Assembly: GCF_013214165.1 (NCBI RefSeq)
Contig: NZ_JABSSM010000033.1
Location: 1 to 51,624 of the forward strand
Origin: Shewanella sp.
Lineage (GTDB): Bacteria > Pseudomonadota > Gammaproteobacteria > Enterobacterales > Shewanellaceae
Length of the DNA stretch: 51,624 bases
Direction: 5' to 3'
Part shown: piece after piece, positions 28,165 to 38,728 of the stretch
How the letters are laid out: every line of letters begins with the position of its first letter
Numbering within the stretch: the stretch's first letter is position 1
Program-made: the position numbers and the translations under genes
Notes under the pieces: model-generated
Told to the model about the DNA's origin: nothing
The model's database searches: none
The model's input: the letters and a program-made list of their open reading frames with translations, nothing else

Positions 28165-29330
28165 TATTTGCCCTCCGCAGCTTTAACAACTTGCTCAGCC
28201 GCGTCAGTAAGACTCGTGGCAGCGATGATATCGAGATCTGAACCAGCCAATACTTCACGGCCAAGTTCTGCGTTAGTACCTTCAAGACGGACAATAACAG
28301 GTACGGTTACACCGACCTCTTTAACCGCACCGATAATACCTTCGGCGATCATGTCACAACGCACGATACCACCGAAGATGTTAACCAATACTGCTTTAAC
28401 GTTATCGTCAGACAAGATGATCTTGAACGCTTCTGCAACGCGCTCTTTAGTCGCTCCGCCGCCAACATCTAGGAAGTTAGCTGGTCTGCCGCCGTGTAGG
28501 TTAACTATGTCCATGGTACCCATAGCAAGGCCCGCGCCGTTAACCATACAGCCGACGTTGCCGTCTAGTGCCACATAGTTAAGCTCGAACTTAGCCGCAT
28601 GTGCTTCACGAGCATCATCTTGTGACGGATCGTGCATGTCACGGATTTTAGGCTGACGGTACAAGGCATTACCATCGATGCTAATTTTACCGTCGAGACA
28701 GTGAATGTTGCCTTCGGTGGTGATCACTAGCGGGTTGATCTCTAGCAATGCGAAATCATGGTCTTCAAACATCTTAGCTAAGCCCATGAAGACTTTAGTA
28801 AACTGCTTCATCTGAGTCGGGTTTAAGCCCAACTTGAAGCCAAGATCACGAGCCTGGAATGGCTGAGGACCTGTCAATGGATCTATGATGGCCTTGTGGA
28901 TCAACTCTGGCGTATTTTCAGCCACAGTCTCAATATCAACACCGCCTTCGGTAGACGCCATGAATACCACACGACGTGAAGCGCGATCGATAACGGCACC
29001 TAGGTACAATTCGTTGGCGATGTCAGTGCAGGTTTCTACTAAAATCTTAGCAACCGGCTGACCCTTCTCATCTGTCTGGTAAGTCACCAGGTTTTTACCT
29101 AACCAATGTTCGGCAAACGCTCTGATCTCGTCTTTAGAGCCAGTCACTTTAACGCCACCTGCTTTACCACGGCCGCCTGCGTGTACTTGACACTTAACAA
29201 CCCACATATCACCGCCAATATGGCCAGCAGCTTCTACAGCTTCTTGAGCTGTATCACACGCATAACCTTCTGACACTGGTAAACCATATTCGGCAAAAAG
29301 GGCTTTTGCCTGATACTCATGCAAATTCAT
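28164..29330 (-). CDS. sucC: Succinyl-CoA synthetase beta subunit
   Basis: The beta subunit provides the ATP-grasp nucleotide site and the succinate site. The 388 residues, the same length as in E. coli, start [21 protein letters not shown] and include [16 protein letters not shown] (nucleotide loop), LEINPLV and the C-terminal [13 protein letters not shown]. It overlaps sucD by one base and is separated from sucB by a 114-base spacer with two hairpins. Confidence 0.98.
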   Translation of the reverse strand: MNLHEYQAKALFAEYGLPVSEGYACDTAQEAVEAAGHIGGDMWVVKCQVHAGGRGKAGGVKVTGSKDEIRAFAEHWLGKNLVTYQTDEKGQPVAKILVETCTDIANELYLGAVIDRASRRVVFMASTEGGVDIETVAENTPELIHKAIIDPLTGPQPFQARDLGFKLGLNPTQMKQFTKVFMGLAKMFEDHDFALLEINPLVITTEGNIHCLDGKISIDGNALYRQPKIRDMHDPSQDDAREAHAAKFELNYVALDGNVGCMVNGAGLAMGTMDIVNLHGGRPANFLDVGGGATKERVAEAFKIILSDDNVKAVLVNIFGGIVRCDMIAEGIIGAVKEVGVTVPVIVRLEGTNAELGREVLAGSDLDIIAATSLTDAAEQVVKAAEGK

Positions 29331-29363
29331 GATGATCTATCCGTATACTTCTAATCAAATTTA

Positions 29364-29427
29364 ACTGGCTCTTTCGGGGCCAGTAACGAGGGGCATACTC
29401 GTCACATCCTCAGACGTGACGAGTATG
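29364..29427 (-). promoter_or_regulatory. Two hairpins in the sucB-sucC spacer
   Basis: A 12-bp perfect stem CATACTCGTCAC/GTGACGAGTATG (29394-29405 and 29416-29427, 10-base loop) is followed on the minus strand by a smaller stem ACTGGC/GCCAGT (29364-29384). Neither has a U-run, so they look like mRNA stabilising or processing structures that split sucAB from sucCD rather than a terminator. Confidence 0.6.
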
Positions 29428-29444
29428 GTGTCACTGCAATTTTT

Positions 29445-30635
29445 TTATAAATCTAACAGTAGACGAGTTGGGTCTTCGAGGAAGTCCTTAATGGCAACCA
29501 GGAAGCCAACCGACTCACGACCATCGACAATACGGTGATCGTAAGAGAGTGCAAGGTACATCATGGGCAGGATTTCAACCTGACCATTGACTGCCATAGG
29601 ACGATCCTTGATGGCATGCATGCCTAAGATCGCGCTCTGTGGCAGGTTCAAAATAGGTGTCGACATCAATGAACCGAACACACCACCGTTAGTGATGGTG
29701 AAGTTACCGCCAGTCATATCTGCAACGGTTAACTTACCGTCACGGCCTTTAAGCGCCAATTCACGCACATTGCGCTCGATATCGGCAAGGCTCATGGTAT
29801 CGGTATCACGCAGTATAGGCGTAACCAGACCACGTGGTGTAGACACCGCGATGCTAATATCGAAATAGTTGTGATAAACAATGTCATCGCCATCGATAGA
29901 GGCGTTAACTTCAGGGAAGCGCTTCAGTGCTTCGGTCACGGCCTTGATGTAGAAAGACATAAAGCCCAGACGCACACCATGACGCTTCTCGAAGACTTCC
30001 TGATACTGCTTACGAATATCCTTGATAGGTTGCATGTTGACTTCGTTGAACGTGGTCAGCATGGCGGTAGAGTTTTTAGCTTCCAGCAGACGCCTAGCAA
30101 TCGTCTTACGCAGGCGTGACATAGGCACACGCTTCTCGCTACGCTCGCCCAGAGGCGCGACAGCAACAGGTGCACTTACAACTGGGGCCGGTGCAGCCTT
30201 GGCATTCTTAACGAAGGCTTCGACATCTTCCTTAGTGATACGTCCGCCAACACCTGTGCCTTTAAGCTTGCTAGCATCGATATTATGCTCGCCAATCAAA
30301 CGGCGAACCGATGGGCTAAGGGCGTCATTTGACTCATCAGTCGCTTCAGGAGTCGCGGCTTCGGCTTCGGCCTTAGTCACTTCCTGACCGGCTACCATCC
30401 CAGCGATAAACTTGGCGATGACGACTTCGCCAAGAACGGTGTCACCCTCTTCGGCCAAGAACTCGGAGATTGAACCATCTTCAGGTGCAACCACTTCGAG
30501 TATAACTTTATCAGTCTCGATATCGACGAGGTTCTGATCACGAGTGACTTGTTCGCCAGCTTTCACATGCCAAGTGGCAATGGTCGCATCGGCAACAGAT
30601 TCTGGCAGTACGGGTACCTTAATTTCGATACTCAT
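29445..30635 (-). CDS. sucB: Dihydrolipoyl succinyltransferase, E2 of 2-oxoglutarate dehydrogenase
   Basis: E2 passes the succinyl group from E1 through a swinging lipoyl arm to CoA. The 396 residues show one N-terminal lipoyl domain with the lipoyl lysine K43 in ETDKV, a peripheral-subunit-binding domain (about 105-140, [20 protein letters not shown]) and a catalytic domain ending with the active site [11 protein letters not shown] (H367, D371). The linkers are rich in Ala, Pro and Glu. AAGGA lies 9-10 bases before the ATG. It follows sucA by 32 bases. The shared E3 subunit (lpd) is not in the window. Confidence 0.98.
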   Translation of the reverse strand: MSIEIKVPVLPESVADATIATWHVKAGEQVTRDQNLVDIETDKVILEVVAPEDGSISEFLAEEGDTVLGEVVIAKFIAGMVAGQEVTKAEAEAATPEATDESNDALSPSVRRLIGEHNIDASKLKGTGVGGRITKEDVEAFVKNAKAAPAPVVSAPVAVAPLGERSEKRVPMSRLRKTIARRLLEAKNSTAMLTTFNEVNMQPIKDIRKQYQEVFEKRHGVRLGFMSFYIKAVTEALKRFPEVNASIDGDDIVYHNYFDISIAVSTPRGLVTPILRDTDTMSLADIERNVRELALKGRDGKLTVADMTGGNFTITNGGVFGSLMSTPILNLPQSAILGMHAIKDRPMAVNGQVEILPMMYLALSYDHRIVDGRESVGFLVAIKDFLEDPTRLLLDL

Positions 30636-30667
30636 TATGAGCTATCCTTTTTATAAATTGTCTGTTA

Positions 30668-33490
30668 CTACAGTTTTAATGCTGTCTTGATCAAAGAGTC
30701 TTGCTGCTGAGCATGCAGTGCCGGATAACCACATGCGGGTGCAGCGGATGCTTCACGACCGGCATAGGTTAACTGGGCACCGGCTGGGATTGAACCCCAG
30801 AAATGATGCTGGCTGCAATACCAGGCGCCCTGGTTTTGTGGCTCTTCCTGACACCAGACAAAATCTTTGACATGCTGGTATTGGGCTAATGTCTCTTCCA
30901 TATCGGCGTGAGGGAACGGATAAAGTTGCTCCACACGAATAAGGGCGACATTGGTGATGTTCTCTTTACGACGTCTCTCTAGCAGTTCGAAATAGACCTT
31001 ACCGCTACAGAAAACCACGCGATCCACCTTGCTGCTATCTTGGGTGTCCATCTCAGGGATAACGTTCTGGAACGAGCCCTGTGCCAGCTCTTCCATGCTA
31101 GAAACAGCTAATGGATGACGCAGCAAAGATTTAGGAGACATCACGATCAGAGGCCGACGCATAGGACGTACAACCTGACGCCTAAGCATGTGGTAGACCT
31201 GAGCCGGTGTCGATGGCACACAGACCTGCATATTGTGGTTGGCACATAATTGCAGGAAACGCTCCAGACGAGCACTCGAATGCTCAGGACCCTGACCTTC
31301 ATAGCCATGGGGTAGCAACATAGTCAGACCACACAAGCGGCCCCACTTCTGCTCACCAGAGGAGAGGAACTGATCGATGACGACTTGGGCACAGTTGGCG
31401 AAATCACCAAACTGAGCTTCCCATAGGGTCAATCCACCCGGTTCAGCCGTAGCGTAACCGTATTCGAACGCCAGCACCGAGGCTTCAGATAATACTGAAT
31501 CGGTCAGGTCGATCGGGCCTTGGTCTTCGGCAATGTTGCGTAGCGGCATATAAGCCGATGCATCATGTTGATTATGCAATACCGCATGGCGATGGAAGAA
31601 GGTGCCACGACCCGAGTCCTGTCCCGTGATGCGGATACGTTTCTTGTCTTCGAGGATCGACGCATAGGCTAGTGTCTCGGCGAAGCCCCAATCGAGCAGC
31701 TTCTCGCCTTTTGCCATCAGGGCGCGATCCTTGTAGATCTTAGCCACGCGAGACTGCAACTTGTGAGATTCAGGCACGTAACTGATCTTATCCGCAAGAT
31801 TGCGAATACGCTCCATCGACATCTGAGCCGGATAGTCTTCATCCCACTCTCTGTTGATGTAAGGTGACCAGTCGACCGAATGCAGCGTCATAGGACGCCA
31901 TTCATCGACCACACAATCACCGTGATCTAAGGCATCGCGATAGGCATTGATCATCGCGGTGACTTCATCGGCGGCCAAGGTATTCTCGGCAATCAACTTA
32001 TCGGCATAGATCTTACGCGGCGTAGGATGCTTCTTGATCTTGGCATACATCAAGGGTTGAGTCGCACTCGGCTCATCGGCTTCGTTATGGCCATGGCGGC
32101 GATAACACACCAGATCGATAACCACATCACGCTTAAATTCGTTACGATAGTCGACGGCCAGCTGAGAGATGAAGGCAACAGCCTCCGGGTCGTCGGCATT
32201 GACGTGGAAAATCGGCGCCTGCACCATCTTAGCGATATCGGTACAATACTCAGTTGAGCGTATATCATCCTGATTCGACGTGGTGAAACCTACCTGATTG
32301 TTAATCACGATACGTATGCTGCCACCCACCTTGAAGCCACGTGTCTGAGACATGTTGAATGTCTCTTGGACAATGCCCTGACCCGTGATAGCCGAGTCAC
32401 CATGAATGGTGATAGGCAATACGTCGAGGCCATCATCGCAACCGCGACGATCCAGACGTGCACGCACCGACCCCATGACGACCGGATTAACGATCTCCAG
32501 GTGCGATGGGTTAAACGCGAGGGCCAGGTGAACGTTGCCACCGGGCGTCTTAAAGTCGGAGGAGAAACCTTGGTGATACTTAACATCACCCGAACCGTTG
32601 AGTTCGTCGCTATGTTTACCGGCGAATTCGTCAAACAGCTCAGCAGGTTTCTTACCTAAAATATTAACCAGTAAGTTTAGACGACCACGGTGAGCCATGC
32701 CCACAACGACCTCTTTGGTGCCAGCTTCGCCCGCGCGATAGATGATCTCGCGCATCATAGGAACAAGCGCGTCGCCACCTTCGAGGGAGAAACGTTTCGC
32801 CCCTGGGAATTTGGCCCCTAAGTACTTCTCGATACCTTCGGCGGCGTTCAGGCCTTGAAGGATACGGGTCTTAGCAGTTTTATCGTAATTAGCTCTACCT
32901 AAAGAAGGTTCTAACCTTTGCTGGATCCAGCGCTTCTCGTCAGTATCTATCATGTGCATGTATTCGGCACCGATAGAGCCACAATATGTGGCCTTCAATG
33001 CGTTTACAAGATCCACAAGCTTCATGGTTTCGCCACCATGAGCAAATGAGCCTGTATTGAATTCACGCTGCATATCTTCGCTTGTTAAGCCATGGTAGGC
33101 CGGGTCCAGTTCAGAAACCTTGTCACGTTTCCACAGTCCCAGAGGGTCGAGATTTGCATTCTGGTGGCCACGGAATCGATGAGCGTTGATCATCTGCAGG
33201 ACTTTAACTTGCTTAGCGTCGACTTCAGGGTCTGTCACACGGACAGAGCCCATATGACGTCCTTCGAGCGCTAGACTACGAAAATAATCACGTACTTTAG
33301 AGTGGGCGGCTTCGGGTACATCAGCCGATGCGCCGTTGGCATGAGGGAGGTTATCAAACACCACTTGCCAGTCTTGGGAAACAGACTGAGGGTCTTCTTG
33401 ATAGGCTTCATACATCTCTTCTACGTAGGTCGAATTAGCACCGTTTAGGTGTGATGATTCGAGCCAGGCTTTCATGATGCCTTGGTGCAT
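30668..33490 (-). CDS. sucA: 2-oxoglutarate dehydrogenase E1 component
   Basis: E1 decarboxylates 2-oxoglutarate with thiamine diphosphate and loads the succinyl group onto SucB. I chose the ATG at 33490 (MHQGIMKAWLESSHLNGANS), with AAAGGA 6 bases upstream; a TTG five codons earlier is also open. The 940 residues include the N-terminal E2-binding helix, GMAHRGRLNLLVNILGK, HGDSAITGQGIVQETFNMS, the CYRRHGHNEADEPS segment and the C-terminal transketolase-like half with QFGDFANCAQVVIDQF. The length is within a few residues of E. coli SucA. It starts the sucABCD unit, downstream of sdhB behind a terminator. Confidence 0.98.
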   Translation of the reverse strand: MHQGIMKAWLESSHLNGANSTYVEEMYEAYQEDPQSVSQDWQVVFDNLPHANGASADVPEAAHSKVRDYFRSLALEGRHMGSVRVTDPEVDAKQVKVLQMINAHRFRGHQNANLDPLGLWKRDKVSELDPAYHGLTSEDMQREFNTGSFAHGGETMKLVDLVNALKATYCGSIGAEYMHMIDTDEKRWIQQRLEPSLGRANYDKTAKTRILQGLNAAEGIEKYLGAKFPGAKRFSLEGGDALVPMMREIIYRAGEAGTKEVVVGMAHRGRLNLLVNILGKKPAELFDEFAGKHSDELNGSGDVKYHQGFSSDFKTPGGNVHLALAFNPSHLEIVNPVVMGSVRARLDRRGCDDGLDVLPITIHGDSAITGQGIVQETFNMSQTRGFKVGGSIRIVINNQVGFTTSNQDDIRSTEYCTDIAKMVQAPIFHVNADDPEAVAFISQLAVDYRNEFKRDVVIDLVCYRRHGHNEADEPSATQPLMYAKIKKHPTPRKIYADKLIAENTLAADEVTAMINAYRDALDHGDCVVDEWRPMTLHSVDWSPYINREWDEDYPAQMSMERIRNLADKISYVPESHKLQSRVAKIYKDRALMAKGEKLLDWGFAETLAYASILEDKKRIRITGQDSGRGTFFHRHAVLHNQHDASAYMPLRNIAEDQGPIDLTDSVLSEASVLAFEYGYATAEPGGLTLWEAQFGDFANCAQVVIDQFLSSGEQKWGRLCGLTMLLPHGYEGQGPEHSSARLERFLQLCANHNMQVCVPSTPAQVYHMLRRQVVRPMRRPLIVMSPKSLLRHPLAVSSMEELAQGSFQNVIPEMDTQDSSKVDRVVFCSGKVYFELLERRRKENITNVALIRVEQLYPFPHADMEETLAQYQHVKDFVWCQEEPQNQGAWYCSQHHFWGSIPAGAQLTYAGREASAAPACGYPALHAQQQDSLIKTALKL

Positions 33491-33644
33491 TTCTATTCCT
33501 TTCAAACTTTATACACGTGTTTAGCCGAAGTTTTGTGAATGCACCTTTCGTCGTAGAGACAAAAAGACTGACGAGAGGTACACAGTTTTTGCCGCCCTGG
33601 ATTTATGATGTTCCAAGATTAACGGCATATTGTAGTTCCATTAC

Positions 33645-33678
33645 ATAAAAGAGTCACTTCTCCACGGAGAAGTGACTC
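33645..33678 (-). terminator. Terminator of the sdhCDAB operon
   Basis: A 13-bp perfect stem GAGTCACTTCTCC/GGAGAAGTGACTC closes on a very short loop and is followed on the minus strand by TTTTATG. It lies 45 bases past the sdhB stop and about 155 bases before sucA, so suc genes may need their own promoter or read-through. Confidence 0.88.
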
Positions 33679-33722
33679 GATTCGAGCTATCTAATTATTA
33701 CTATCAGCTCTTTGTTTTGCAT

Positions 33723-34430
33723 TTACACCGCTCTTTTCAACAACATGGACTTAATATGTCCAATTGCCTTAGTCGGATTGAGTCCCTTAGGACACACATC
33801 GACACAGTTCATGATGCCATGGCAACGGAATACGCTGTATGCATCATCAAGTTCCGATAAACGCTCTTCGGTTGCTGTGTCACGGCTATCGATTAGGAAG
33901 CGATAGGCATGTAACAAGCCAGCTGGACCGATGAACTTATCAGGGTTCCACCAGAAAGATGGACAAGAGGTAGAACAACAAGCACACATGATGCACTCAT
34001 ATAAACCATCTAATTGTGCACGTTCCTCGGGTGATTGCAGATGTTCACGCGCAGGCGTTTTCTCATCGTTAATCAGATAAGGCTTTATCTTCTCGTACTG
34101 AGTGTAAAACTGAGATAAGTCGACAATGATGTCACGCACCACTGGCATTCCTGGCAGAGGTCTTAACTCAATCTTCTTACCCTTGAAGCTAGACACTGGC
34201 GTGATACAAGCCAGACCGTTCTTGCCGTTCATGTTCAGGCCATCAGAGCCACAAACACCTTCACGACATGAACGACGAAACGCCAACGTAGGATCTTGCT
34301 CTTTCAGCAGTATCAGCGCATCCAGAACCATCATATCGGTACCTTCTGCAACTTCTAATGTGTAATCCTTCATATACGGCTTAGCGTCTACATCGGGATT
34401 ATAGCGATAAACTGCGATATTCAAATTCAT
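33723..34430 (-). CDS. sdhB: Succinate dehydrogenase iron-sulfur subunit
   Basis: SdhB carries electrons from the FAD of SdhA to quinone through three iron-sulfur clusters. The 235 residues show the 2Fe-2S ligands in SCREGVCGSDGLN with a later GLAC, the 4Fe-4S ligands in CIMCACCSTSCPS and the 3Fe-4S region CHGIMNCVDVCPKGLNP. AAGGAG is 8 bases upstream of the ATG. It is the last gene of sdhCDAB, 12 bases after sdhA. Confidence 0.98.
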   Translation of the reverse strand: MNLNIAVYRYNPDVDAKPYMKDYTLEVAEGTDMMVLDALILLKEQDPTLAFRRSCREGVCGSDGLNMNGKNGLACITPVSSFKGKKIELRPLPGMPVVRDIIVDLSQFYTQYEKIKPYLINDEKTPAREHLQSPEERAQLDGLYECIMCACCSTSCPSFWWNPDKFIGPAGLLHAYRFLIDSRDTATEERLSELDDAYSVFRCHGIMNCVDVCPKGLNPTKAIGHIKSMLLKRAV

Positions 34431-34442
34431 CTCTGTATCTCC

Positions 34443-36209
34443 TTAGTAAGTACGCTTGATCGGGGGGAAGGCTGCACGAAGCTTAGGCTCCATGTTAACC
34501 GGACGGCGATCCATTGTTTCAGTCACGGGGTCGAACAGGCTGTGACACAACCAGTTCTCATCATCACGCTCGAGGAAATCTTCACGTGAATGAGCACCAC
34601 GGCTCTCGGTTCGGTAATTGGCGGCATAAGCCGTCGCAATCGCAGTAGCCATCAAGTTATCCAGCTCTAAACATTCGATACGCTGGGTATTAAACTCTCT
34701 CGAGTTATCCGAAAGCTTAGCATTGGCCAGGCGTTCACGAATTTGCTTTAGCTCTTCCAGGCCTTCGGCCATAGAGTCGCCACGGCGAAATACGGAGAAG
34801 TTCAGCTGCATACACAGCTGTAAGTCTTTACGGATCTGCACCGGATCTTCACCGTCTTGGTTACTTTCCCAACGGTTAAGGCGTGCTAGAGATGCATCGA
34901 TATCGGCGTCAGTGGCATTTTTAGGGCTTGGAGTCTCATCCAGGGCTTTACCCAGATGCTGACCCGCAGCACGACCAAAGACCACCAGATCAAGTAGCGA
35001 GTTACCGCCTAAGCGGTTAGCGCCGTGTACCGATACACAGGCAATCTCACCGACGGCAAATAGACCTATTACGTCAGTCTCGGTGCCATCTTCCGTCTTA
35101 CGAATGACCTGACCGCTCACTTTAGCAGGCAGACCACCCATCATGTAATGACAGGTTGGTAGTACAGGGATTGGTGCATCGGCCGGATCGATATGGGCGA
35201 AGGTGCGTGACAGTTCACACACGCCAGGAAGACGCGCTTCCAGTGTTTCCTTGCCTAAGTGATCCAGCTTGAGTAATAAGTGCGGACCTAAAGGACCGTC
35301 TAGACCACGACCTTCACGAATCTCGGTCATCATAGAACGTGCGACCACGTCACGTGATGCTAAGTCTTTCGCGTTAGGCGCATAACGTTCCATGAAACGT
35401 TCACCGTCTTTGTTAAGCAGATATCCACCTTCGCCACGACAACCTTCGGTCACCAGCACACCGGCTCCCGCGATTCCCGTAGGATGGAACTGCCACATCT
35501 CCATATCTTGCATTTGTATACCGGCGCGCATTGCCATGCCGACACCGTCGCCGGTATTGATATGTGCGTTAGTAGTAGATGCATAGATGCGACCCGCACC
35601 ACCGGTAGCGAGCACGGTAGCCTTGGCCTTGAAATAGACGATTTCACCGCTCTCGATATCGATAGCGGTACAACCGACGATCACGCCGTCTTCGTTCTTG
35701 ACTAAATCCAGTGCATACCACTCGGAGAAGACTTGTGTCTTATGCTTAACATTTTGCTGATATAGACAATGAAGCAGTGCATGACCGGTACGGTCGGCTG
35801 CTGCTGCGGTACGAGCGGCTTGCTCGCCACCGAAGTTTCTCGACTGACCACCGAACGGACGCTGGTATATCTTGCCGTTCTCGAAACGAGAAAACGGCAG
35901 ACCCATTTGCTCCAGCTCGATAACCGCCTCAGGACCTTTCTCGCACATAAATTCGATCGCTTCTTGATCACCGATAAAATCGGAACCTTTCACCGTATCG
36001 TACATGTGCTGTTCCCAATGATCTTCATGGGCATTGCCTAAGGCGACTGTGATGCCGCCTTGAGCCGAAACCGTATGAGAACGCGTCGGGAACACTTTAG
36101 ATAAAAGCGCACAGCTCTTACCTTCTTTTGAAATCTGTAATGCTGCTCGCATACCTGCGCCACCGGCACCGATCACGACCACATCAAATTCGCGTACTGG
36201 AATACTCAC
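34443..36209 (-). CDS. sdhA: Succinate dehydrogenase flavoprotein subunit
   Basis: SdhA oxidises succinate to fumarate. The 588 residues start at a GTG directly after the sdhD stop (no gap). The dinucleotide-binding motif is [14 protein letters not shown] (11-24), the covalent FAD histidine is H45 in [10 protein letters not shown], and the catalytic region includes HPTGI and [12 protein letters not shown]. The length equals that of E. coli SdhA. Confidence 0.98.
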   Translation of the reverse strand: MSIPVREFDVVVIGAGGAGMRAALQISKEGKSCALLSKVFPTRSHTVSAQGGITVALGNAHEDHWEQHMYDTVKGSDFIGDQEAIEFMCEKGPEAVIELEQMGLPFSRFENGKIYQRPFGGQSRNFGGEQAARTAAAADRTGHALLHCLYQQNVKHKTQVFSEWYALDLVKNEDGVIVGCTAIDIESGEIVYFKAKATVLATGGAGRIYASTTNAHINTGDGVGMAMRAGIQMQDMEMWQFHPTGIAGAGVLVTEGCRGEGGYLLNKDGERFMERYAPNAKDLASRDVVARSMMTEIREGRGLDGPLGPHLLLKLDHLGKETLEARLPGVCELSRTFAHIDPADAPIPVLPTCHYMMGGLPAKVSGQVIRKTEDGTETDVIGLFAVGEIACVSVHGANRLGGNSLLDLVVFGRAAGQHLGKALDETPSPKNATDADIDASLARLNRWESNQDGEDPVQIRKDLQLCMQLNFSVFRRGDSMAEGLEELKQIRERLANAKLSDNSREFNTQRIECLELDNLMATAIATAYAANYRTESRGAHSREDFLERDDENWLCHSLFDPVTETMDRRPVNMEPKLRAAFPPIKRTY

Positions 36210-36557
36210 TTAAACACCCCACACAATCAAAATGCCAGCTGCCATATAAGACAAGGCTGCTACGACAACAACGAACTGAAGTAAACCACGAAGCATTAAT
36301 GGCTTAACGTAATCTGTTAGCACCTGCCAGATACCGATCCAAGCGTGAACCAGAATCGCGACCAGGGCGAGTAAGGTGAACACTTTCATCGGCAGAGCGC
36401 TGAACAAGCCATGCCATGCGTCGTAGGTTAGTGGAGAGCTAAGGGCAATAAATCCAACCACAAAAATAGTGTATAGGGCTAAGATAATTGCGCTAGCGCG
36501 TATTAGAATAAAGTCATGAACACCACTGCGTCCAAGACTCGCTGCATTAGTTACCAT
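36210..36557 (-). CDS. sdhD: Succinate dehydrogenase membrane anchor subunit D
   Basis: SdhD and SdhC anchor the complex, bind heme b and form the quinone site. The protein begins at the ATG at 36557 ([20 protein letters not shown]); the longer open frame to 36647 lies inside sdhC. The 115 residues have three membrane helices, and [16 protein letters not shown] carries the heme-binding histidine. The start overlaps the sdhC stop by 7 bases, and its stop abuts the sdhA GTG. Confidence 0.97.
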   Translation of the reverse strand: MVTNAASLGRSGVHDFILIRASAIILALYTIFVVGFIALSSPLTYDAWHGLFSALPMKVFTLLALVAILVHAWIGIWQVLTDYVKPLMLRGLLQFVVVVAALSYMAAGILIVWGV

Positions 36558-36925
36558 ACCCAAACCCCTACTATGATAGAAAACGCAATTGACAAGGCAA
36601 ATGCGGCTTTTGCCGAAGCAATACCAGCTGGCAACTCTTCCCAGCAACCGGCATCCATTATCAGGTGACGTATGCCAACGATAAGGTGATAACCCAGTGC
36701 GGTAAGAATTCCCCAGATGACAAACTTAACGAGCAAGTTATCAAAAAGAGATTGTACGCCGGCAAAACTCTCTGGGGATGCTAAAGATGCATTCAGCAAC
36801 CAGATAAGAATGCCAACTGCAAATAGCATGATGACACCGGAAACTCGATGGAGAATAGACGCGATCGCTGTTGCAGGAAAGCGTATGGTCTGCAGATCTA
36901 AATGGACAGGTCTTTGCTTTTTCAC
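36551..36925 (-). CDS. sdhC: Succinate dehydrogenase cytochrome b556 subunit
   Basis: The 124-residue protein starts at a GTG ([20 protein letters not shown]) and has three membrane helices. SILHRVSG lies before the first helix, and [13 protein letters not shown] carries the heme b ligand histidine. It is the first gene of sdhCDAB, divergent from gltA. The SD is weak (GAG a few bases upstream), but the N-terminal sequence is the family start. Confidence 0.97.
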   Translation of the reverse strand: MKKQRPVHLDLQTIRFPATAIASILHRVSGVIMLFAVGILIWLLNASLASPESFAGVQSLFDNLLVKFVIWGILTALGYHLIVGIRHLIMDAGCWEELPAGIASAKAAFALSIAFSIIVGVWVW

Positions 36926-37357
36926 GTTCTGCTCACTCTGCTCAATTGAGCTATATTTTTGTTATACGAACCGCTTTTGTGCAAACATCGAACCGAGAAT
37001 GCGTTCACACTTCGATGCTGTTACAAAAGAAAAGTTTAAACAGACCTTTAACGCTTTAGAAACAACTTATCAGGTGACTAATTAAGCGCTCTCTAAACGG
37101 TAATGTCTGTGGCTCTTCTGAGCCGAAGCAAGTATACGCGCGGCAAATGTCAAATACAAACATCACATTATGCAAATTTTGTTTTTTTGGTAAAAAAATC
37201 TGCCAAGTTCCTGTTCTATTATGGGGTTTGGGCAAAATAAGACCATGGTCTAAGAAATTTAAACGCTTATTTAAATTGAAATGTGATCTAGATTCACTGT
37301 AGAGTGTTGGCGTTTGATAAGCCGCACTCACATAAGAATGAAGTAAGGAGAACGGGT
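36926..37357. promoter_or_regulatory. Divergent promoter region sdhC/gltA with a CRP-like site
   Basis: This 432-base region must hold the promoters of sdhCDAB (minus) and gltA (plus). At 37282-37298 TGTGA and TCACT are separated by 7 bases around TCTAGAT; a CRP consensus site has 6, so this is a strong-looking but one-base-longer variant, about 60 bases before the gltA ATG. A poly-T run (TTTTTTTGG) lies near 37183. Minus and plus frames inside the region have no support. Confidence 0.45.
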
Positions 37358-38650
37358 ATGGCTGAAAATATAGCCAAGTTGGAACTGCCAGGTAATGAGT
37401 CAATTGATTTGCCCATTAAGAAAGGCACGGCAGGCTTCGATGTCATTGACATCAGCAAATTAGGTAGTAAAGGTCACTTTACCTTCGATCCAGGATTTCT
37501 CGCGACAGCCTCCTGCGAATCTGCGATTACCTATATCGACGGCGCACAAGGGATACTGCTTCACCGCGGATACCCTATTGGTGAATTAGCCGTAAATTCA
37601 GATTATTTAGATCTGTGTTATTTGCTCCTGTACGGAGAGCTTCCAACCAAGACTCAGTACGAACAATTTGTTCATACAGTTAAAAACCACACCATGGTTA
37701 ACGAGCAACTCGTCGCCTTCTTTAAAGGTTTCAGACGTGATGCTCACCCCATGGCAATGCTATGTGGTGTTACGGGTGCACTTTCTGCATTTTACCAAGA
37801 TTCACTGGATGTTAACGATGAGCGTCACCGCGAAATCGCCGCGTTCCGTCTAGTCTCTAAGATGCCGACCATTGCCGCCATGTGTTACAAGTACTCGATC
37901 GGTCAGCCATTCGTGTATCCACGTAATGACTTGAGCTACGCGGGTAACTTCCTCAGCATGATGTTTGCTGTGCCATGTGAAGAATACGAAGTTAACCCGA
38001 TTGTTGAACGTGCCATGGATCGCATCTTTATTCTGCATGCGGATCATGAGCAAAACGCGTCCACATCGACAGTCCGTCTGGCCGGTTCTTCAGGTGCTAA
38101 CCCATTTGCATGTATTGCAGCGGGTATTGCATCACTTTGGGGACCCGCTCACGGCGGCGCTAACGAAGCGTGTCTGAATATGCTCGAAGAGATTGGCACT
38201 GTGGATCGTATCCCTGAGTTCATCGCTCGCGCTAAAGACAAGGAAGATCCTTTCCGTCTGATGGGCTTCGGACATCGCGTCTATAAGAACTTCGACCCTC
38301 GCGCTAAAGTCATGCGTGAAACCTGTCATGAAGTTCTTAAAGAGCTTAACGTTAATGACCCACTGCTAGATGTTGCCATGGAACTCGAACGTATCGCCCT
38401 TGAAGATGATTATTTCGTCTCTAAGAAGCTATATCCAAACGTCGATTTCTACTCAGGTATCATCATGAAGGCTATCGGTATTCCGACTAGCATGTTCACC
38501 GTACTGTTCGCCTTAGCGCGCACAGTGGGTTGGATTGCTCATTGGAAAGAGATGTTGGATCAACCTGGTCATAAGATCAGTCGTCCTCGTCAACTGTATA
38601 CCGGCGCACCTGAGCGTTCTTTTGTCCCACAAGACGAACGAAAATCTTAA
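37358..38650 (+). CDS. gltA: Citrate synthase (type II)
   Basis: GltA condenses oxaloacetate with acetyl-CoA at the entry of the TCA cycle. The ATG at 37358 has AAGGAG 8 bases upstream and gives [19 protein letters not shown]; the frame is open further upstream without an SD. The 430 residues show the type II features: [20 protein letters not shown], the histidine in [12 protein letters not shown], and [15 protein letters not shown]. The long N-terminal domain ([21 protein letters not shown]) is typical of the NADH-sensitive hexameric gammaproteobacterial enzyme. Confidence 0.98.
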   Translation: MAENIAKLELPGNESIDLPIKKGTAGFDVIDISKLGSKGHFTFDPGFLATASCESAITYIDGAQGILLHRGYPIGELAVNSDYLDLCYLLLYGELPTKTQYEQFVHTVKNHTMVNEQLVAFFKGFRRDAHPMAMLCGVTGALSAFYQDSLDVNDERHREIAAFRLVSKMPTIAAMCYKYSIGQPFVYPRNDLSYAGNFLSMMFAVPCEEYEVNPIVERAMDRIFILHADHEQNASTSTVRLAGSSGANPFACIAAGIASLWGPAHGGANEACLNMLEEIGTVDRIPEFIARAKDKEDPFRLMGFGHRVYKNFDPRAKVMRETCHEVLKELNVNDPLLDVAMELERIALEDDYFVSKKLYPNVDFYSGIIMKAIGIPTSMFTVLFALARTVGWIAHWKEMLDQPGHKISRPRQLYTGAPERSFVPQDERKS

Positions 38651-38694
38651 AGATACAAGCACCTAGAACTTAACACCTAGGAAGCAGAAACCAT

Positions 38695-38722
38695 AAAAAG
38701 GCACTCATCGAGTGCCTTTTTT
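38695..38722. terminator. Terminator between gltA and the lipoprotein gene
   Basis: Arms AAAAAGGCACT and AGTGCCTTTTT form a stem with U-runs both ways. It ends gltA and starts just 6 bases below the stop of the convergent lipoprotein gene. Confidence 0.92.
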
Positions 38723-38728
38723 ATTGTG

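Noticed and set aside
37056..37403. 115-codon minus frame across the gltA promoter
   Set aside because: It overlaps the gltA start and the CRP-like site, has no SD and has a chance-like composition.
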